DNA from: an uncultured Bacteroidales bacterium
GTDB lineage: Bacteria; Bacteroidota; Bacteroidia; Bacteroidales; Muribaculaceae
Reading direction: 5' to 3'
DNA length: 26,493 nucleotides
Assembly (NCBI GenBank): GCA_900547755.1
Contig: URIC01000037.1
Span: 1-26,493 of the forward strand
The position numbers were made by a program, and so were the translations under genes. This document shows positions 22,297-26,493 of the stretch, piece by piece. The notes beneath the pieces are model-generated. The model had not been told where the DNA came from, made no database searches, and saw only the letters and a list, made by a program, of their open reading frames with translations. How positions within the stretch are numbered: position 1 is the stretch's first letter; the number at the start of each line of letters is the position of its first letter.

Positions 22297-22327
22297 TGCC
22301 TGCAAGGTTCATATCACCTTGCAGGCA
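22297..22327 (-). terminator. hairpin spanning the S8 protease stop codon, probable terminator
   Basis: An 11-bp perfect stem (TGCCTGCAAGG with CCTTGCAGGCA) encloses a 9-nt loop. The right arm encodes the last residues of the S8 protease and the TGA (22316-22314) lies in the loop. The minus-strand tail (GTGTGTTTGTTG) is only weakly U-rich, so termination efficiency is doubtful. Confidence 0.55.
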
Positions 22328-24311
22328 CCACCTTCTGAACAGCCCGGCCCTGCGGAGTCGATACGGTCAGAATTGAAATAGCGCCTGGAGTGGAAAGACG
22401 GAAACAGTTTCCGGAAAAGACACCGCCAAATAACAGGGTGCCGTCCACACCATACAAGGAGTACTCTCCGCCTGTACAGGGAAAAGGCACTACGGCCTCT
22501 ACCTCGTCACCCATATATTTGAGCATCAGTTTGTCCGGGCTATTACTGCCGGAAGCATCCATGCCCGGCTCCAACAGAGAGGACTGTCCGGAGAGGATTA
22601 TCTTAAGTCCTTCATAAGCCGAAGGCATACCGAACCTGCTTCTGTCACCACCGATAGATTTGTCTCCCGAGCGCTCCAACAAATCCAGAACGTCAGCACG
22701 GGTAAGAGCGGGGTCGGCCTGAAGCCACAGAGCTATGACACCCGAAATTGCGGGTGTAGCCATAGATGTACCCGATGCCACCCCGTAGTACCAGCTGTCA
22801 CCCTCGCTATCCTCCTGAGCGAATACTTTAGTGTATGTACTCGTTTTGCTTAACGAAGATATGACATCAGTGCCGGGAGCCATCGTATGCGGCAATATTT
22901 CAGGAACTGAACCATAGGAACTGAATCTTACAGACTTTCCCAACTCGCCATTGTCTGTATCGAAATAATAAGTATTGCCAGACAAATCCGTGTAAGACTC
23001 ACGCATATTCACGGCCCCTGCACTTAATACGTATGGAGAGGTACAATCATCTGAGATAGACTCGGATGAATTGCCTGCGGTATAACCGTCTATGCCGAAT
23101 TTGTTGAGTGAACAATCCAAATCGCTGAAAAAATACACGATACCTCCCTCAGGCGAATCTACAGCCAAACCCAGTGTGTAGCCTTCCTCTTCATCAAGCC
23201 AAGGCAGTTCTCCGGAAAGATACACCCCGTGTACCCCGTAAGTCTCCAACAGATTCCGGGCTATGATAATGGAAGGATTTTTGAAATGGCTCTGAATTTC
23301 GCCACAATCCACAAGCACATCCCTACCCTCGGTCGTCAGGTCATCCATCTCTATCCAGGAAGAGCGCCACACTTCCGCGTATTGTTCAGGTCCTATGTCC
23401 ACAAGAGTCAAGGCAAAGCGCATTCCGGGCCTATCGCCACGGACAAACACATCCGCATAAGGCGACTTCCCTCCCCATTTGGAAAGGATTGTCGCGACTT
23501 CCGCGGGATTCGCGTCAAAATCGTGAGTAAGGCTTACTCTATTGGCGCCGTCGTTGCCGGCGGCGTATACGACAATCTGTCCGCCCTCATCCAGCTCATC
23601 GCTCAAAGTCTCTGTCAGCATACCTCGGCCGGTATGCGTGCCGGCACTGTTGCCTATGCTCAGGGAAACCACGCAGGGCATTCCGGCATTGCGGGCTTCG
23701 TCAAGAGTGGTGGTAATACCGAACAATACCTCGTCTTCGCCAATAAGCTCCCCCATACTGGTCAGAATCAGAGAAGCCTCGGGGGCCATTCCGCTGTAAG
23801 GATTGCCACAGTCCGAGCCTGCGGCTGTACCTGCGGTGTGTGTGCCATGTCCGTCAGAACTGTCGTCAACGAACCGTCGCTCCAGTTTCTTGCCTTCGGT
23901 AAGGTCGAAAGACCGATAGCTGAACTCATGGCCGGCAGTCTCATGCGCCGAATATGTACGGGTATATAACAATGTACGGTTCCAGCCGGTAGCAGGGTCA
24001 AGAAAAGCCACGTGCCGAGGGTCTATGCCGCTGTCCACTATTCCTATCACCACCCCTTTTCCGGTAAAGGGAATAACCTCATTGTCCCGCCGCATCCCTT
24101 TGCGCGCCTCGTCCACACCCAAAGCACGACGGCTGACATCGTTGTATATCCGGAGTTTGCGTGGAGTGAATACAGGGTGTGATATATTGCGCGGTACCCG
24201 CAGACGCACTTCGGGAGCATACGCGGGTGACTCTGCCAATGTGGCAGAAGGAACTGACATAGTGACGCAAAGGATTAATGCCTCTTTGCATTTTCGGGAA
24301 ATAGCTTTCAT
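22314..24311 (-). CDS. S8 family subtilisin-like serine protease with possible type IX secretion tail
   Basis: A signal peptide (about residues 1-26, ending SATLA) precedes the subtilase domain. The catalytic triad is complete: Asp93 in GIVDSGIDPRH, His155 in GHGTHTAGT and Ser516 in GTSMATPAISG, with the oxyanion Asn253 in AAGNDG. About 260 residues between Asn and Ser, longer than in subtilisin, hold an inserted beta-rich segment. The last ~65 residues (SPDKLMLKYM onward, with EYSLYGVDGTLLFGG, then PGAISILTV and a basic VQKVVPAR end) resemble a type A type IX secretion sorting domain. The protein may therefore be delivered to the surface; this is a pattern judgement. The gene is divergent from groES. 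Its ATG lies only about five bases below a strong promoter box. Substrate unknown. Confidence 0.92.
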   Translation of the reverse strand: MKAISRKCKEALILCVTMSVPSATLAESPAYAPEVRLRVPRNISHPVFTPRKLRIYNDVSRRALGVDEARKGMRRDNEVIPFTGKGVVIGIVDSGIDPRHVAFLDPATGWNRTLLYTRTYSAHETAGHEFSYRSFDLTEGKKLERRFVDDSSDGHGTHTAGTAAGSDCGNPYSGMAPEASLILTSMGELIGEDEVLFGITTTLDEARNAGMPCVVSLSIGNSAGTHTGRGMLTETLSDELDEGGQIVVYAAGNDGANRVSLTHDFDANPAEVATILSKWGGKSPYADVFVRGDRPGMRFALTLVDIGPEQYAEVWRSSWIEMDDLTTEGRDVLVDCGEIQSHFKNPSIIIARNLLETYGVHGVYLSGELPWLDEEEGYTLGLAVDSPEGGIVYFFSDLDCSLNKFGIDGYTAGNSSESISDDCTSPYVLSAGAVNMRESYTDLSGNTYYFDTDNGELGKSVRFSSYGSVPEILPHTMAPGTDVISSLSKTSTYTKVFAQEDSEGDSWYYGVASGTSMATPAISGVIALWLQADPALTRADVLDLLERSGDKSIGGDRSRFGMPSAYEGLKIILSGQSSLLEPGMDASGSNSPDKLMLKYMGDEVEAVVPFPCTGGEYSLYGVDGTLLFGGVFSGNCFRLSTPGAISILTVSTPQGRAVQKVVPAR

Positions 24312-24315
24312 ATCG

Positions 24316-24347
24316 CAAAATTAGGTATATTTCCCTTATTTCACAAG
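24316..24347 (-). promoter_or_regulatory. promoter of the S8 protease gene
   Basis: On the minus strand CTTG (24347-24344), a 20-nt spacer and TAATTTTG (24323-24316) fit the Bacteroidetes pattern, with one -33 mismatch. Only four bases (CGAT) separate the -7 box from the ATG at 24311, implying a leaderless or nearly leaderless mRNA. Confidence 0.6.
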
Positions 24348-24378
24348 ATTTTACCTTATATAGGAAACTATCCGTACC

Positions 24379-24400
24379 TCCTGAATGTTACAATTCAGGA
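24379..24400. promoter_or_regulatory. perfect inverted repeat upstream of groES, candidate operator
   Basis: TCCTGAAT (24379-24386) and ATTCAGGA (24393-24400) are exact reverse complements separated by GTTACA. It lies in the divergent S8 protease-groES intergenic region, two bases before a TTTG that could be a -33 box, and 66 bases before the groES ATG. It is not the CIRCE element of HrcA (TTAGCACTC-N9-GAGTGCTAA). No terminator role is possible, since no gene ends here. Confidence 0.5.
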
Positions 24401-24466
24401 ATTTGGCATAAAAAATGTATTATCCGATTTCAGATACTAAAAAATCAATACTTAAAATATATAACT

Positions 24467-24739
24467 ATGAATATTCAACCCCTTGCAGACCGCGTGCTCA
24501 TCGAGCCTATGGCTGCCGAAGAAGTCACCGTAGGTGGCATCATCATCCCTGATTCCGCTAAAGAAAAGCCCCTTAAAGGTACAGTAATCGCCGCAGGCGA
24601 AGGCACCAAAGACGAGAAAATGGTGCTTAAACCCGGAGATACGATTCTACACGGCAAATATGCCGGCACTGAATTGGAACTTGACGGCAAAAAATATCTT
24701 ATCATGCGCCAGAGCGATGTACTGGCTATAATCAAATAA
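24467..24739 (+). CDS. groES: co-chaperonin GroES
   Basis: GroES forms the heptameric lid on the GroEL cage. The 90-residue chain shows the family start IQPLADRVLIEP, the mobile loop that contacts GroEL (about residues 18-31, EEVTVGGIIIPDSA), the GTVIAAGEG strand and the C-terminal KKYLIMRQSDVLAIIK. It is full length. It is followed after 23 bp by groEL, as in nearly all bacteria. The 5' region is very A-rich (TACTTAAAATATATAACT before the ATG) without a Shine-Dalgarno sequence, typical of highly expressed genes in this phylum. A confident -7 box was not found; an inverted repeat upstream is a candidate control site. Confidence 0.98.
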   Translation: MNIQPLADRVLIEPMAAEEVTVGGIIIPDSAKEKPLKGTVIAAGEGTKDEKMVLKPGDTILHGKYAGTELELDGKKYLIMRQSDVLAIIK

Positions 24740-24762
24740 GTATAATAAAAACACAAAAGACA

Positions 24763-26403
24763 ATGGCTAAAGAAATCAAATTCAATATAAAGGCTCGCGA
24801 AGAGCTGAAAGCAGGCGTCGACGCATTGGCCGACGCAGTGAAAGTAACCCTCGGTCCCAAAGGCCGTAACGTAATTATCGAAAAGAAATTCGGCGCTCCC
24901 CACATCACTAAGGACGGTGTGACGGTAGCTCGCGAGATTGAACTTGAGAATCCCTTCGAGAACATGGGCGCACAGCTTGTCAAGGAGGTTGCATCCAAGA
25001 CCGGCGACCAGGCCGGCGACGGTACTACCACAGCCACCGTCCTGGCTCAGGCCATAGTACGCGAAGGCCTACGCAATGTGGCCGCCGGCGCCAACCCCAT
25101 GGACCTTAAACGCGGTATTGACAAGGCCGTCAGCAAAGTCGTGGAAGGCATCAAGGCACAGGCTGAGGAAGTCGGCGACGACTTCGACAAGATTGAAAAT
25201 GTGGCCCGCGTTTCTGCCAACAATGACGAGGAGATAGGACGTCTGATTGCCGAGGCCATGAAGAAGGTCAAGAAAGAGGGTGTCATCACAGTCGAGGAAG
25301 CCAAGGGTACAGACACCACAGTAGATGTTGTGGAAGGTATGCAATTCGACCGTGGCTACATCTCCCCCTACTTCGTCACCAACACAGAGAAAATGGAATG
25401 TGAGATGGACAATCCCTACATCCTGCTCTATGACAAGAAAGTATCCAACCTCAAGGACATCCTCCCCATTCTGGAGTCCACTGCACAGTCCGGCCGAGGT
25501 CTGCTCATCATTGCCGAGGATGTGGACAACGAGGCTCTCGCCACCCTGGTAGTGAACCGTCTGCGTGGTTCTCTGAAGATTTGCGCCGTCAAGGCTCCCG
25601 GCTTCGGCGACCGTCGTAAGGAGATGCTTGAAGACATCGCTGTCCTCACCGGCGGCAACGTTATTTCCGAGGTGAAGGGCATGCGTCTTGACCAGGCTAC
25701 GATTGCCGACCTCGGCACAGCCGAGAAGGTGACCGTAGACAAGGACAACACCACAATCATCAACGGTGCCGGCGACAAACAAGCTATCGCAGACCGTGTG
25801 GCCCAAATCAAGGTACAGATTGAAAACACTACCTCCACATACGACAAGGAGAAACTCACAGAGCGTCTGGCCAAGCTGGCAGGCGGTGTGGCTGTGCTTT
25901 ATATAGGCGCTCCCTCCGAGGTCGAGATGAAAGAGAAGAAAGACCGTGTGGACGATGCGCTCTCCGCTACTCGTGCGGCTGTTGAGGAAGGTATCGTTCC
26001 CGGCGGCGGCACAGCCTACATCCGTTGCCTCCCCGAACTGGCTGCACTCAAGGGCGACAACGCCGACGAGGCCACAGGTATCGCAATCATACGCCGCGCC
26101 ATTGAGGAACCCCTGCGTCAGATAGTAGAGAACGCAGGCGTAGAAGGAGCGGTGGTAGTTCAGAGAGTCAAGGAAGGTTCAGGCGACTTCGGTTACAACG
26201 CCCGTACGGAAAGTTACGAAAACTTCTTCGCGACTGGAGTGATAGACCCCGCTAAGGTGACACGTGTAGCTCTTGAAAATGCCGCATCCATAGCCGGTAT
26301 GTTCCTGACCACGGAATGTGTGATTGCCGACAAAAAGGAGGAGAATCCTGCGGCTCCCGCAATGCCCGCACCCGGTATGGGCGGTATGGGCGGCATGATG
26401 TGA
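24763..26403 (+). CDS. groEL: chaperonin GroEL
   Basis: This 60-kDa ATP-driven folding chamber subunit has all the expected landmarks in 546 residues: VTLGPKGRNVIIEKKFG near the N-terminus, the ATPase motif GDGTTTATVLAQAIV, ANPMDLKRGIDKAV, KAPGFGDRRKEMLEDIA, GGTAYIRCLPELA, and the C-terminal Gly-Gly-Met repeat (GMGGMGGMM). It is complete and ends 90 bases before the window edge. Codon use is strongly biased to C-ending codons, as expected for an abundant protein. It is co-transcribed with groES. No intrinsic terminator is visible in the 90 bases that follow the stop. Confidence 0.99.
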   Translation: MAKEIKFNIKAREELKAGVDALADAVKVTLGPKGRNVIIEKKFGAPHITKDGVTVAREIELENPFENMGAQLVKEVASKTGDQAGDGTTTATVLAQAIVREGLRNVAAGANPMDLKRGIDKAVSKVVEGIKAQAEEVGDDFDKIENVARVSANNDEEIGRLIAEAMKKVKKEGVITVEEAKGTDTTVDVVEGMQFDRGYISPYFVTNTEKMECEMDNPYILLYDKKVSNLKDILPILESTAQSGRGLLIIAEDVDNEALATLVVNRLRGSLKICAVKAPGFGDRRKEMLEDIAVLTGGNVISEVKGMRLDQATIADLGTAEKVTVDKDNTTIINGAGDKQAIADRVAQIKVQIENTTSTYDKEKLTERLAKLAGGVAVLYIGAPSEVEMKEKKDRVDDALSATRAAVEEGIVPGGGTAYIRCLPELAALKGDNADEATGIAIIRRAIEEPLRQIVENAGVEGAVVVQRVKEGSGDFGYNARTESYENFFATGVIDPAKVTRVALENAASIAGMFLTTECVIADKKEENPAAPAMPAPGMGGMGGMM

Positions 26404-26493
26404 TTCTGACTTCCTAAACAGTAGAAAAATATATAATTTATTATTGCTGTCCGATAAAACTTTTTGAAGCGAGATAAAATTAGGACTGATTCC
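26404..26493. other. AT-rich sequence after groEL to window end, no feature recognised
   Basis: These 90 bases contain no hairpin terminator, promoter match in a useful place, or open frame. The stretch from about 26445 (CTGTCCGATAAAACTTTTTG) is compositionally unlike a groEL terminator. It could be the beginning of another element, but nothing in it can be named. Confidence 0.3.

Noticed and set aside
23229..23969. Open frame of 246 codons on the plus strand inside the S8 protease gene
   Set aside because: The subtilase triad and domain are intact on the minus strand; the overlapping frame shows no recognisable motif.
24312..24466. CIRCE element for HrcA control of groESL
   Set aside because: No TTAGCACTC...GAGTGCTAA or close variant is present upstream of groES.
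1..26493. CRISPR array, prophage, toxin-antitoxin, restriction or other defence locus
   Set aside because: No regularly spaced repeats, phage structural genes, or defence-type protein domains were seen. Almost all of the window is accounted for by housekeeping and envelope genes.

Overview
The window reads as a chromosomal housekeeping segment of a Bacteroidales bacterium (phylum Bacteroidota). Three observations support this. (1) Upstream sites fit the Bacteroidetes promoter pattern TTTG-N19..21-TAnnTTTG rather than the sigma70 -35/-10 pattern. (2) The gene set is typical of the phylum: S41, M3, M16 and S8 exported proteases, a PyrD-1B/PyrK pair, a pseudo-receiver LuxR-type protein, and an S8 protease with a C-terminal tail like a type IX secretion signal. 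(3) Start codons lack strong Shine-Dalgarno sequences. A Muribaculaceae-like genus is my guess only. No tRNA, rRNA, CRISPR array, phage gene, transposase or plasmid gene was seen. No intergenic gap exceeds about 210 bases.

Left arm (1-13.9 kb, all minus strand, so gene order runs right to left). A block starts at the M23 peptidase gene and continues through a MerR-type regulator, pyrK, pyrD and tex with very short spacings: a 29-bp gap, then ATGA, TAATG and TGATG overlaps. Next come dcp (M3 peptidase) with its own strong promoter, pyrC (dihydroorotase), trxB with its own promoter, and a second block: dCMP deaminase, S41 processing protease, 5-formyl-THF cyclo-ligase and the LuxR-type regulator. 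An M16 zinc protease gene is cut off, or stops prematurely, at base 1. Three pyrimidine biosynthesis genes (pyrK, pyrD, pyrC), a dCMP deaminase and a folate-recycling enzyme give this arm a nucleotide theme, mixed with envelope proteolysis.

Centre (13.9-19.3 kb, plus strand). alaS diverges from the M23 gene across a short region with a perfect inverted repeat that carries back-to-back -7 promoter boxes. alaS ends in a clear intrinsic terminator. A new promoter then drives an MlaE-type lipid ABC permease and a DNA glycosylase of the uracil-DNA glycosylase superfamily. A lipoprotein L,D-transpeptidase follows with a textbook Bacteroidetes promoter.

Right arm (19.3-26.5 kb). On the minus strand lie an S8 subtilase, a short malic enzyme, a thioesterase and dprA. 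groES-groEL run out to the right, divergent from the subtilase gene. A perfect inverted repeat upstream of groES is a candidate operator.

I did not find a convincing undescribed multi-gene system. The points most worth a second look are the in-frame stop at the window edge in the M16 gene, the MlaE permease without an ATPase neighbour, strong hairpins 16 nt upstream of two pyrimidine-pathway start codons, promoters that imply nearly leaderless transcripts, the groESL inverted repeat, and the malic enzyme lacking the usual C-terminal phosphotransacetylase-like half. Several start codons were moved from TTG to nearby ATG; the reasons are given entry by entry.
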